Assembly (NCBI GenBank): GCA_021151625.1
Contig: JAGKWY010000008.1
Location: 1 to 53,664, forward strand
Reading direction: 5' to 3'
DNA: 53,664 nt
From: Gammaproteobacteria bacterium
Lineage (GTDB): Bacteria > Pseudomonadota > Gammaproteobacteria > Pseudomonadales > Cellvibrionaceae
Under the pieces are notes generated by a model. That model saw only the letters and a list, made by a program, of their open reading frames with translations, was not told the DNA's origin and made no database searches. The first letter of the stretch is position 1. The number at the start of each line of letters is the position of its first letter. Below, in pieces: positions 41,538 through 49,633 of this stretch. The position numbers and the translations under genes were made by a program.

Positions 41538-42540
41538 CTTTTATTTTTTCCGCTAACTTTTCTTCCAATTCTTTTTTGCGTATTTCTGCCACCGCCTTCA
41601 AGCGCTTGCCCATAGGCGAATTTTTTTCGCGCGCGGCAGCTTCCTCTACAAAGGCGGTCATAATACTCTGCGCATAAAGCAGCGGGTCTTCTGCTTTGAG
41701 CTTCTCCGCTCTTTCTTCTTCCACCACTATGCTAGCCGCTCTGAACAGGTTGTAGCCGCCAAAGATCAACCAAAATACCAATGAATATAAAACGGATGTC
41801 CAAAAGCCGAAAAAATACCAGCCGATAAACGGCGTTATGATAAAGCCGACCAGGGTAATAAAAATCGTAACCCAGAATCGATAGGTGTAAATAGTATCTG
41901 CATCCACGCCTTTTTCAGCCAGGGTAAAAAATTCTTTCAGCGGTTCGTAGTCGGCTTTGGCTACCACCAACAAGCGGCAGCATTGATCGCCTGTGGGAAG
42001 AACTAATAATTTCTTTTCAAACGCCTGCTCCATTACGTCATCGATAAACGCGAGATAAGCGTCAGCTACGTAGTCGCTGGTCTGGTCCCAGAATTTTCTA
42101 AAAGTGGCGTCGCCAATACGCAGAGCCAGTCCGGCTTTTTCTTCGTTGGCGCTATAGTCTGATTTGATTTTCTGGATTGCCGAAGGCATGCCCGCATTGG
42201 CAAACAGGGCTTGGGTAAGATCGGCATAGTCGCTGCGATCCGCTATACATTCTGAATCAAATACAAAGATTTCAGCGTGATCACGCTCCTGAACCTTAGC
42301 CACAATTTCTTGCAGGTTTTCACTGTAGTTATCGTCCTCGTTGGGGACAAATTCTTCATCAACCAACTGCAGCTTTTTCAGAATCGGCAAACTTTCGTCG
42401 ATGCTATCCGAATAGTCAGAGTCGGCCATTAAATTGGTAAGGATATTGATCATAGACACGTCCGTTGCGTTGGTATTATTAAGCAGGTATTGTTGTTTGA
42501 TGTGCCAACCTAGAATAGCCAGCTTTTCCATAATTGTCAT
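41527..42540 (-). CDS. Two-helix membrane protein of unknown function
   Basis: A 337-residue protein. The N-terminal 240 residues are soluble and acidic; two membrane helices lie near the middle-to-end (FWVTIFITLVGFIITPFIGW and FFGFWTSVLYSLVFWLIF), then a basic-acidic tail ending AEKIKDPA. The family is not recognised. ATG at 42540 is chosen; the longer frame to 42618 would run over the start of the divergent nucleotidyltransferase gene. Function is unknown; it shares a promoter region with that gene. Confidence 0.65.
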   Translation of the reverse strand: MTIMEKLAILGWHIKQQYLLNNTNATDVSMINILTNLMADSDYSDSIDESLPILKKLQLVDEEFVPNEDDNYSENLQEIVAKVQERDHAEIFVFDSECIADRSDYADLTQALFANAGMPSAIQKIKSDYSANEEKAGLALRIGDATFRKFWDQTSDYVADAYLAFIDDVMEQAFEKKLLVLPTGDQCCRLLVVAKADYEPLKEFFTLAEKGVDADTIYTYRFWVTIFITLVGFIITPFIGWYFFGFWTSVLYSLVFWLIFGGYNLFRAASIVVEEERAEKLKAEDPLLYAQSIMTAFVEEAAAREKNSPMGKRLKAVAEIRKKELEEKLAEKIKDPA

Positions 42541-42582
42541 GGGGCGCGGGACTTTTAATAAATCCGATAAAAGGAATCTCTC

Positions 42583-43374
42583 TTGAACTACCAAGATGCA
42601 ATAGCACCTCATATCCATAGCGAAATATTAAAGCGTATTAAAGCCGCCGAGCAGGAACACAATGTCAAAGTGTTGTTTGCGGTAGAATCCGGCAGTCGCG
42701 CCTGGGGTTTTGCGTCGCCCAATAGTGATTACGATGTGCGTTTTATTTATGTGCACCCGCGCGATTGGTATTTGGCGATTGACCTTGAAGATAAACGCGA
42801 TGTGATTGAATACCCGATTGTGGATGAGATCGATATTAATGGCTGGGATTTACGCAAGGCATTGCAATTATTGTGGCGGTCCAACCCCGGCATAGTGGAG
42901 TGGTTACAATCGCCCATTGTGTATGTGGATGATGGTGTATTTGCGCCGGCGGCGCGGGCGTTATTGCCAGAAATTTATTCGCCAGTGAAAGGAGTTTATC
43001 ACTACCTCAATATGGCGAGAAATAATTATCGCAGCTATCTCAAAGTAGACATAGTTCCACTTAAAAAATATTTTTATGTATTGCGCCCACTACTAGCCAT
43101 TATGTGGCTTGAAAAATACCAGGTGCCAGCGCCTATAGAATTTCATAAGTTATGCGCACTATTAACCGATCACCAGGACATAAATGCGCAGATAGATTTA
43201 CTGTTGGAAAGAAAAAAGCAAAGTCAGGAGAAAGAAATGGCTCCGGCTATTCCTGCGCTAAATCAATTTATCGAAACCTTGTTTACACATTACGATGAAT
43301 TAAAACTGCGCGAACCAGAAAGCAAACGAAATATCGAGCCATTAAATAAACTGTTTCGGCAGTTTATTAGTTAG
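42583..43374 (+). CDS. RlaP/PF10127-type nucleotidyltransferase (TTG start)
   Basis: A 263-residue polymerase-beta-fold nucleotidyltransferase: VESGSRAWGFASPNSDYDVR has the GS and DxD metal motif, followed by FIYVHPRDWYLAIDLEDKRD and LQLLWRSNPGIVEWL of the RlaP (PF10127) family, proposed to act in RNA repair. The start is TTG with AAGGA 7 nt upstream. With KptA at 35789 it suggests a repair theme for damaged RNA ends. It is followed 13 bp after its stop by the convergent DUF4143 locus 2 gene. Confidence 0.85.
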   Translation: MNYQDAIAPHIHSEILKRIKAAEQEHNVKVLFAVESGSRAWGFASPNSDYDVRFIYVHPRDWYLAIDLEDKRDVIEYPIVDEIDINGWDLRKALQLLWRSNPGIVEWLQSPIVYVDDGVFAPAARALLPEIYSPVKGVYHYLNMARNNYRSYLKVDIVPLKKYFYVLRPLLAIMWLEKYQVPAPIEFHKLCALLTDHQDINAQIDLLLERKKQSQEKEMAPAIPALNQFIETLFTHYDELKLREPESKRNIEPLNKLFRQFIS

Positions 43375-43387
43375 TAACAAAAAACCA

Positions 43388-44701
43388 TCAAATTCGCCCT
43401 GGTACATACTCTGCATAATAAAGCGGCATAACCAGATGGGTTTGCTCTTCCTGCCCAGAACCCTGAGTGCCGGTGAGTTTGATGGTTTTATGAGGGGCGC
43501 ATTTTGCAATATAAGATTGGAGCGATTTTGCGCGCGTGCGCTTGCCGCTTTTTACTTCTACAGGGACCACTTGGCCCAGTTGATTGGTAATAATAAATTC
43601 TATTTCAGCACGTGCATCGGCCCATGAAAAACTGGGCTCAATACCAACTGCTGCAAACTCCTGCTGCACAAAATTTTCGGCAATATAGCCTTTATATTCA
43701 TATCCCTGCTGCTTTATTTCCCGGTAGCCAGTATTTAACATGTGATTAAGCAGGCCAACATCAAATAAAAACAATTTCACCATACTGTCTTTTTGGTAAG
43801 ACGCGAGAGGTGCTCTGGGTAAGCCTTCTAAAGGATAGCTCTTTAATACTAAACGGCATTGATGCAACCAGTTAATAGCGCTTTCAAATTCGGCATAGCG
43901 CGATTTTCGCTCAGCAATGCCCTTAAATTTAAAGCGCTTGACTGACTCATCAAATACAGCAGATAGCTGTGACGGAATATTGCGAAATACAGCCTCAATT
44001 AGTTGCGCATCTGCTTTGCCTGCGTATTTACCAAAATCGCGCTGATAGCCTGCCACTAAATCGGCATGGATTTTTTGTACAGCAGCAACGCGCTCGACAA
44101 TACTTTTTTCCGCATTCGCAAACCAGCTGGCTACCGCTTCGGGCATGCCGCCAGTGAAATAATAATCCGTTAATTTATCAAAGAGTTTGCTGTGGGCCGC
44201 AGCAGAATTGGTTTGTGTTTCATAAGCCTTGAGCAGCGCCGGTTCATTTGCCGCCCATAAAAATTCCCGGAAGGTGAGTGGCCGCAAGTTGTACTGCTCC
44301 ACCTTGCCCACCGGAAATGAATTTAGCAGGCCAATATTGGAACCACTCGCGGCCACAAACCAGGTAGATGCTTTTTCTGCGAAATATTTCAGGGCAGTAA
44401 CTGCCTTGGGACATTCGCCAATTTCATCGAGGATGAGTAAATCTGTTGTCGGGTTGAACACTTGCCCAGTCAATAATTCGATATTGGACAAGATATCATC
44501 CGGCGCCAGGGAACCGGCAAACGCATCCGCAAGTTGCGGAGCTTCCAGAAAATCTATGCGCAGCACACCGGCAAATTCGCGGCCAAACAACTCCTTTAAC
44601 AGGTAGCTTTTGCCGGTTTGCCGAGCACCATCGATCAATAGAGGCTTTCTCTCTGGCTGTAGTTTCCAGGCGATTAGCTGTTCAAGGAGTAATCGTTTCA
44701 T
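43388..44701 (-). CDS. AAA_14-DUF4143 ATPase, locus 2
   Basis: A 437-residue ATPase: MKRLLLEQLIAWKLQPERKP, Walker A LIDGARQTGKSYLL, Walker B LLILDEIGECPKAVTALKYF, then the DUF4143 domain, and a C-terminal AEIEFIITNQ plus VVPVEVKSGKRTRAKSL, a nuclease-like D/E...ExK core. AGGA lies before the ATG at 44701; the GTG at 44734 lies inside the upstream repeat array and is rejected. It is paralogous to the gene at 36836 but from a different subgroup. Three palindromic repeats end 32 bp before the start. Confidence 0.85.
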   Translation of the reverse strand: MKRLLLEQLIAWKLQPERKPLLIDGARQTGKSYLLKELFGREFAGVLRIDFLEAPQLADAFAGSLAPDDILSNIELLTGQVFNPTTDLLILDEIGECPKAVTALKYFAEKASTWFVAASGSNIGLLNSFPVGKVEQYNLRPLTFREFLWAANEPALLKAYETQTNSAAAHSKLFDKLTDYYFTGGMPEAVASWFANAEKSIVERVAAVQKIHADLVAGYQRDFGKYAGKADAQLIEAVFRNIPSQLSAVFDESVKRFKFKGIAERKSRYAEFESAINWLHQCRLVLKSYPLEGLPRAPLASYQKDSMVKLFLFDVGLLNHMLNTGYREIKQQGYEYKGYIAENFVQQEFAAVGIEPSFSWADARAEIEFIITNQLGQVVPVEVKSGKRTRAKSLQSYIAKCAPHKTIKLTGTQGSGQEEQTHLVMPLYYAEYVPGRI

Positions 44702-44732
44702 TGGTGATCCTGCATAGGCATAAAACCGAGAC

Positions 44733-44820
44733 ACACTTTTTCGCGCATAAAAATGGATTAATTTACATAATTATGCGCATAAAAATGTAAAATTCAACAC
44801 TTTTACGCGCATAAAAGTGT
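44733..44820. repeat. 32-bp-period palindromic array (three copies) before DUF4143 locus 2
   Basis: Three 24-bp palindromic units begin at 44733, 44765 and 44797, an exact 32-bp step with 8-bp gaps. The best copy (44797-44820) has perfect arms ACACTTTTA and TAAAAGTGT around a GC-rich core (CGCGCA on the plus strand); the other two are degenerate. Each has GCGCATAAAA on the plus strand. Confidence 0.88.
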
Positions 44821-44842
44821 GAAAACCGGACTTTGTTCTGTC

Positions 44843-45346
44843 TCAGCCCCATAGATCCGGCTGGCGTGCAGGTGATTCCAGCTGCAACAAAAAGGCTTTG
44901 GCTTCCAGCCCGCCGGCGAAACCGGTGAGCTTGCCGGAGGAGCCAATGACACGATGGCAAGGTGTGATAATGGAGATGGGGTTTTTACCGTTGGCGGCAC
45001 CCACGGCGCGCACGGATTTTTCATTGCCAAGCTGTTGCGCAATTTGCAAATAGCTACGCGTTTCACCGTAGGGAATAGTTAACAACGCCTGCCAGACTTG
45101 CTGCTGGAAGTCGGTACCGATGAAATGCAGGGGCAAATCAAATTGCTGGCGCTGCCCGGAAAAATATTCCCGCAATTGTTGTTCAGTTTTCTGCAGCAAT
45201 GGAAAGTTATTGCTGACTTCACCTTTATCAATACCGACACGCTTGGGATCTTCATTTTCCCACAGCACCGCCATCAACCCAGGTTCATTGGCGATTAGGG
45301 TTAATTGACCAACCGGCGAGGGAATTATCTTGTAAAAATTGTTCAT
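44843..45346 (-). CDS. ogt: Methylated-DNA-protein cysteine methyltransferase
   Basis: A 167-residue Ogt/MGMT: FIGTDFQQQVWQALLTIPYG, TRSYLQIAQQLGNEKSVRAV, AANGKNPISIITPCHRVIG with active-site C130, and GKLTGFAGGLEAKAFLLQLE. It transfers alkyl groups from O6-guanine to its own cysteine, a one-use repair protein. It has an N-terminal Ogt-type domain but no Ada-type zinc domain. It may be read with the LysR gene 48 bp upstream on the same strand. Confidence 0.95.
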   Translation of the reverse strand: MNNFYKIIPSPVGQLTLIANEPGLMAVLWENEDPKRVGIDKGEVSNNFPLLQKTEQQLREYFSGQRQQFDLPLHFIGTDFQQQVWQALLTIPYGETRSYLQIAQQLGNEKSVRAVGAANGKNPISIITPCHRVIGSSGKLTGFAGGLEAKAFLLQLESPARQPDLWG

Positions 45347-45394
45347 GGCTTAAACTCGATATTCCAAAAAACAAGCGCAATAAATTGTTGCAGG

Positions 45395-46270
45395 CTAAAG
45401 GGTTTTAAACACCTGGCGCAACAGTTGTTCATAGCTGTGCAATTGGGTCGCATTGATTTTTGATAAAAAGAATTTCACCGCCAGTGGTGCGGTGGAATCG
45501 GGTAAAAGTACTTCCAGCTTTTTATCCTGAATATTTTCGCGCACGACAAACTCCGGCAAAAGCGCAATGCCCAAGCCCTGTTTTGCCGCTTCTTTCAAGG
45601 CAATAGTATTGCCCATAATCATGCGGTCCTGAATGTAATCAATGGTCAATTCGTGTTGTGCAAGCAGCGTGCGCCAGGTGCGATGATAGGCATTTTCGCG
45701 CATTAAAATCGTGTGCTGGTTGATGTCCTGTATACGCGTAGGAACACCGCAGCGCTCGCGATAACTTTTGCTAACCACCAAGCAAATTTTTGAAGTGTAA
45801 ATAGGTTCCTGATCAGTATTGATGTAGGAGCGAATTGCCATATCCCATTTGGACGTTGCCAGGTCTACCATTTCATCGCTGGTGTGCAAATCGATATGCA
45901 AACCCGGTGCAAGTTCTTTTAACGCCGCCATAACTTTGGGCATTAATAAGCTGCCGAAATCCACCGGTGTGCTTATCTTCAGAACCCCTTTGCCCTCGCT
46001 GTGATTTAACTGCTCCAGCACCATGCCCAGACGCTTGGCGCAAAACAGGTATTCCGTCACCAGCAATTCACCGGCGCTGGTCAGCTTGAGCTGGCTGCCG
46101 GACTGGCGAATGACCAGGGTACAACCCAGTTTTTCTTCCAGCGCTTTGATCTGGTAACTCATGGCGGCCTGGGTGATATTCAACTGCACCGCCGCCGCGG
46201 TAAAGCTGCCGGTTTCATGCAGGGCGGCCAGATAGGGGAGGTGGGCGATAATATGGGGGGATACTTTCAT
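45395..46270 (-). CDS. LysR-family transcriptional regulator
   Basis: A 291-residue LTTR (GcvA/AmpR-like): HLPYLAALHETGSFTAAAVQ and LNITQAAMSYQIKALEEKLG form the HTH, with an effector domain starting at about 90 (VLKISTPVDFGSLLMPKVM). The start at 46270 was chosen because a longer frame to 46312 would run into the palindrome that separates it from the divergent HAD gene. Its target is likely the HAD gene or its own promoter; the effector is unknown. Confidence 0.92.
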   Translation of the reverse strand: MKVSPHIIAHLPYLAALHETGSFTAAAVQLNITQAAMSYQIKALEEKLGCTLVIRQSGSQLKLTSAGELLVTEYLFCAKRLGMVLEQLNHSEGKGVLKISTPVDFGSLLMPKVMAALKELAPGLHIDLHTSDEMVDLATSKWDMAIRSYINTDQEPIYTSKICLVVSKSYRERCGVPTRIQDINQHTILMRENAYHRTWRTLLAQHELTIDYIQDRMIMGNTIALKEAAKQGLGIALLPEFVVRENIQDKKLEVLLPDSTAPLAVKFFLSKINATQLHSYEQLLRQVFKTL

Positions 46271-46298
46271 GGGTAGGGTCGCCAATAAATCAAATAAT

Positions 46299-46324
46299 CT
46301 AATTTTTAACATAGAAAAAATTAG
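46299..46324. promoter_or_regulatory. Palindrome between LysR and HAD genes
   Basis: CTAATTTTT (46299-46307) and AAAAATTAG (46316-46324) form a perfect inverted repeat with an 8-nt spacer in the divergent promoter; a plausible LysR-type site. Confidence 0.5.
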
Positions 46325-46392
46325 TTTTATTTATGCTAGCAGCCAGCCAATAATAAATCGAACGCAACCATACCTCTTTGGAGCTGTAACCC

Positions 46393-47199
46393 ATGAGCCT
46401 TGCTAGCCAGGTAAATACTTTTGTCTTTGATATGGATGGAACCCTGCTCAACGATGAGCATGAAATTTCCCCTCTCACCCTGCGCGCGCTGCAGGAGTTA
46501 AAAGCGCGCGGCGCAACCCTGATTATTGCCACTGGCCGCCATTATCGCGATATTCACGCCTACCTCACACAACTGGGAGGTGGCATAGCGGCAATTACCG
46601 CTAACGGTGCCATGATTCACAATGCGCAAGGCGAGTTGATTAGCCGCGAGGTTTTACCGCTTGCAGTCAACCAGGCTCTGTTACCGCTCGCTGAACAATT
46701 TGATGTGCATTTAAATATGTATACCGATTCCGAATGGCTGGTGACAGCGCCCTGCGAATCCATGCTGAGTGCGCATGAACAATCGCAATTTTTTTATCGC
46801 CAGCTGCCATTGCAACAACTGCTCGCAACACCCGCATTAAAAATTTTGTTTTACGGTGAGCACGAAAAATTGCAGCGAGTAAAAGCGCAAATTCTGCAAC
46901 TGCCGCCGCTACCAATTCACCTGACTTTTTCCGATGATTATTATCTGGAAGCTATGCCGCAAAATATTTCCAAGGGCCATTCACTCACCAAATTGATGAA
47001 CCTGCTGAATTTACCGCTGGCCAATGCAATGGCCTTTGGCGATGGCTTTAACGATGTGGAAATGTTTAGCACCGTTGCTCACCCGGTAGTCATGCGCAAC
47101 GCCAGTGAAAAATTAAAACAGCTTTTTCCCAATGCGCAGCACGCACAGCCTAATAATGAAGATGGAGTGGCGACGTTTTTATACGAGCATATTTTGTGA
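46393..47199 (+). CDS. Cof-type HAD-IIB phosphatase
   Basis: A 268-residue HAD phosphatase with a IIB cap (YidA/YbiV-like): motif I FDMDGTLLNDEHEI, motif II IIATGRHY, motif III lysine in QNISKGHSL, and motif IV AFGDGFNDVEMF. Members remove phosphate from sugar phosphates, FMN or other small metabolites; the substrate is not shown. GGAG lies 9 nt upstream of the ATG. It is divergent from a LysR gene with a palindrome between. Confidence 0.93.
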   Translation: MSLASQVNTFVFDMDGTLLNDEHEISPLTLRALQELKARGATLIIATGRHYRDIHAYLTQLGGGIAAITANGAMIHNAQGELISREVLPLAVNQALLPLAEQFDVHLNMYTDSEWLVTAPCESMLSAHEQSQFFYRQLPLQQLLATPALKILFYGEHEKLQRVKAQILQLPPLPIHLTFSDDYYLEAMPQNISKGHSLTKLMNLLNLPLANAMAFGDGFNDVEMFSTVAHPVVMRNASEKLKQLFPNAQHAQPNNEDGVATFLYEHIL

Positions 47200-47301
47200 T
47201 GTTGCTAATGCGAGGGATCGCACTAACAGCTAAACATGCTGTATTAAATCAACAACCCAGTCACTTACACAATTTAACCCCTTGTAGAATAATCCGCCAT
47301 T

Positions 47302-47320
47302 GATAACAATTCTCATTGGC
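47302..47320 (+). promoter_or_regulatory. Fur-box-like site before the TonB receptor
   Basis: GATAACAATTCTCATTGGC matches the classical 19-bp Fur consensus at 13 positions and lies 64 bp before the receptor start codon. It suggests iron repression. Confidence 0.6.
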
Positions 47321-47383
47321 ATTAGAATTCCTGCCGATTTTCCCTTCCCGGCGCCTTTGCGCCCCCGCTACAGGAATTGCCCG

Positions 47384-49489
47384 ATGTATCGATCTGCCCG
47401 CCCTGCGCGTTTGTTAATGGCCTGTGCCCTGCTGCCCAACCTGGCGGTTGCCGCCGAGCCTGCGGTTGAAGAAGTATTTGTCAGCGCCAGCCGCACCGAG
47501 CGCCCGCTCAGCACTATTCCCAATACCGTTACCGTGATTAGCCCGGCGGAGCTGGAGCAACAACTGTCTATTCAGGATGACCTCTCCACCGTATTAGGCA
47601 ATTTGATTCCCGGTTTTTCCCCCAGCCGCCAGAAGATGACCAATGCCGGGGAGACCCTGCGGGGGCGCAAGCCGCTGTATATGATCGATGGCGTACCCCA
47701 ATCCAACCCGCTGCGCGATGGCGGCCGCGAGGGCAATACCATTGACCCGGTGGTGATTGAGCGAGTGGAAGTTCTGCACGGCGCCAACGCCATTCACGGT
47801 CTGGGTGCAGCGGGCGGGGTGATTAACCTGATCACGCGCAAGCCGGCCGATAAACTGGAGCAGGGTATTCGCTTCAGCACCGGTTTCCAGACGGAAGATG
47901 CAGGTGAAAGTGCCGATTACGGCATGAGCTATAGCGTCTCCAATCGCTTTGACAATGATATGGATGTGATCGCCAGCCTCAGCCTGCGCGACATGGGTGT
48001 GGCCTATGATGGCAAGGGCCAGATTATCGGCGCCGACAATACCCAGGGCGATACCATGGACTCCAAATCGGTAAACGGTTTTATCAAAACCGGTTTCGAT
48101 TGGGATGACCAGCGCATCGAATTAATGCTGAATCGCTACGACATTGAAAACAAGAATAACTGGATTTCTGTTCCAGGCAAAGTATCTACCCAAACGCCGA
48201 GTAGCGCGGTTAAAGGCGATATTACCGGTGAAGGTGCACGCAATGAAGTTACCGCAATTAGTGTGAATTACACCAACGATGATTTCTTCGGGCAAAAATT
48301 GCGCGTGCAGGGTTTCAGCCAGGATTTTGCAGCGACCTACGGCGCCGAAGCTTTACCATTGGCAACTTTTCAGGACCCGGCCTATGGCGCCAACCTGCTT
48401 GACCAATCGCAAAATAATTCCGAAAAACTTGGTGCAAAAATTACCCTGGTGAAAGACCAGGTCGCCAACTTGCCGGTGAATATTGTTTACGGCGTGGATT
48501 TGATCAGAGACAAAACCTGGCAGGAATTAATTCAAACTGGCCGCGCCTGGGTGCCACCGAGCGAATACGAAAATACCGCGCCTTATTTGCAAGCGGAATT
48601 TACCGGCATTGATCACCTCACGCTCACCAGCGGTGTGCGTTACGAAAAATCCAAACTGAATGTGGATGATTTCACCACACTCTATTCCTACGGCAGTCGC
48701 TTTGTGGAAGGCGGTTCGCCGGAGTTTTCGGAAACCCTGTACAACTATGGCGGCACCTATCAAGTTACTGAAAGCTGGCGAGTATTTGCCAACTATGCCG
48801 AAGCTTTTTCCATGCCCGATGTGGGCCGCGTGTTGCGCGCAATTAATCGCCCCAATCAAAGTGTGGAAAATTTTCTGGATTTACAACCGATTCTTACCGA
48901 AAGCAGCGAGCTGGGTGTGGAATTCAAAACGGGCGATGTTACCGCGCAATTGAGTTACTACGAATCTGGTTCGGATTTTGGTGAGCGTTTGGAACGCGAT
49001 GCCGATGGCATTTACACAGTGCAGCGCGAGAAAACTGAAATTGACGGTATTGAATTCACGCTTTCATGGGCCGCAACCGATCTGGATTTATTCGGCTTGC
49101 GTTACGCGGAAGCAACCGGGCGTTACGATTCCAACAAAGATGGCCGCGTGGATTCCGATTTGGGCGGCACCAATATTTCGCCGGATCGTTTGAATGTAAG
49201 TTGGGATCGCAGCTGGAACAACACTATAGACACGCGTCTGCAAGCGAATTATTTGTTTGATCGCGATGTAAAAAATAGCAGTGGCGCTATCACCAACAGT
49301 TTCAATGGCTACACCACTTACGATTTAAGTGCGACCATCGCCGCCTTTGATGGCACTGTATCGCTGGCGATACAAAACCTGACTGACGAATATTATTTCA
49401 CTTACTATTCGCAAAGCAGCCCCAATGATATTCGCAACTTTACCGGTGTGGGTCGCAGTTTTAATTTGGGTTATGCGCGCACCTTTTAA
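47384..49489 (+). CDS. TonB-dependent outer-membrane receptor, likely siderophore
   Basis: A 701-residue receptor: signal peptide (LLMACALLPNLAVA), TonB box-like VEEVFVSASRTERPL, plug domain (NTVTVISPAELEQQLS, PLYMIDGVPQSNPLRDGG, VEVLHGANAIHGLGAAGG) and a beta barrel ending YARTF with terminal Phe. AGGAA precedes the ATG at 47384 by 7 nt; the longer frame from 47300 covers the Fur-like site and is rejected. The plug sequence and iron control favour siderophore uptake, but the ligand is not shown. A strong terminator follows. Confidence 0.92.
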   Translation: MYRSARPARLLMACALLPNLAVAAEPAVEEVFVSASRTERPLSTIPNTVTVISPAELEQQLSIQDDLSTVLGNLIPGFSPSRQKMTNAGETLRGRKPLYMIDGVPQSNPLRDGGREGNTIDPVVIERVEVLHGANAIHGLGAAGGVINLITRKPADKLEQGIRFSTGFQTEDAGESADYGMSYSVSNRFDNDMDVIASLSLRDMGVAYDGKGQIIGADNTQGDTMDSKSVNGFIKTGFDWDDQRIELMLNRYDIENKNNWISVPGKVSTQTPSSAVKGDITGEGARNEVTAISVNYTNDDFFGQKLRVQGFSQDFAATYGAEALPLATFQDPAYGANLLDQSQNNSEKLGAKITLVKDQVANLPVNIVYGVDLIRDKTWQELIQTGRAWVPPSEYENTAPYLQAEFTGIDHLTLTSGVRYEKSKLNVDDFTTLYSYGSRFVEGGSPEFSETLYNYGGTYQVTESWRVFANYAEAFSMPDVGRVLRAINRPNQSVENFLDLQPILTESSELGVEFKTGDVTAQLSYYESGSDFGERLERDADGIYTVQREKTEIDGIEFTLSWAATDLDLFGLRYAEATGRYDSNKDGRVDSDLGGTNISPDRLNVSWDRSWNNTIDTRLQANYLFDRDVKNSSGAITNSFNGYTTYDLSATIAAFDGTVSLAIQNLTDEYYFTYYSQSSPNDIRNFTGVGRSFNLGYARTF

Positions 49490-49517
49490 TTGATACAGCT
49501 TCTGGCAGTAAATAAAA

Positions 49518-49539
49518 AACCCGGCACTCACGCCGGGTT
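49518..49539. terminator. Intrinsic terminator after the TonB receptor
   Basis: AACCCGGC (49518-49525) and GCCGGGTT (49532-49539) pair across 6 nt, with A- and T-runs flanking. It may also serve the convergent pectate lyase gene. Confidence 0.9.
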
Positions 49540-49633
49540 TTTTATTGCGCAGCGTTTATTAACTACTACGCTGATTTGCAAATGCTTTTAGTGACTGATG
49601 TTTTAGTTACCGATGCATTTTTTCCAAGCGTCA

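Noticed and set aside
44701..44734. GTG start for the DUF4143 locus 2 gene
   Set aside because: It would put 11 residues of repeat-array sequence on the protein; ATG 44701 has a good ribosome site.
47300..47383. Longer start of the TonB receptor
   Set aside because: The extra 28 residues cover the Fur-like site, are not a signal peptide and lack a ribosome site; 47384 has AGGAA at good spacing.
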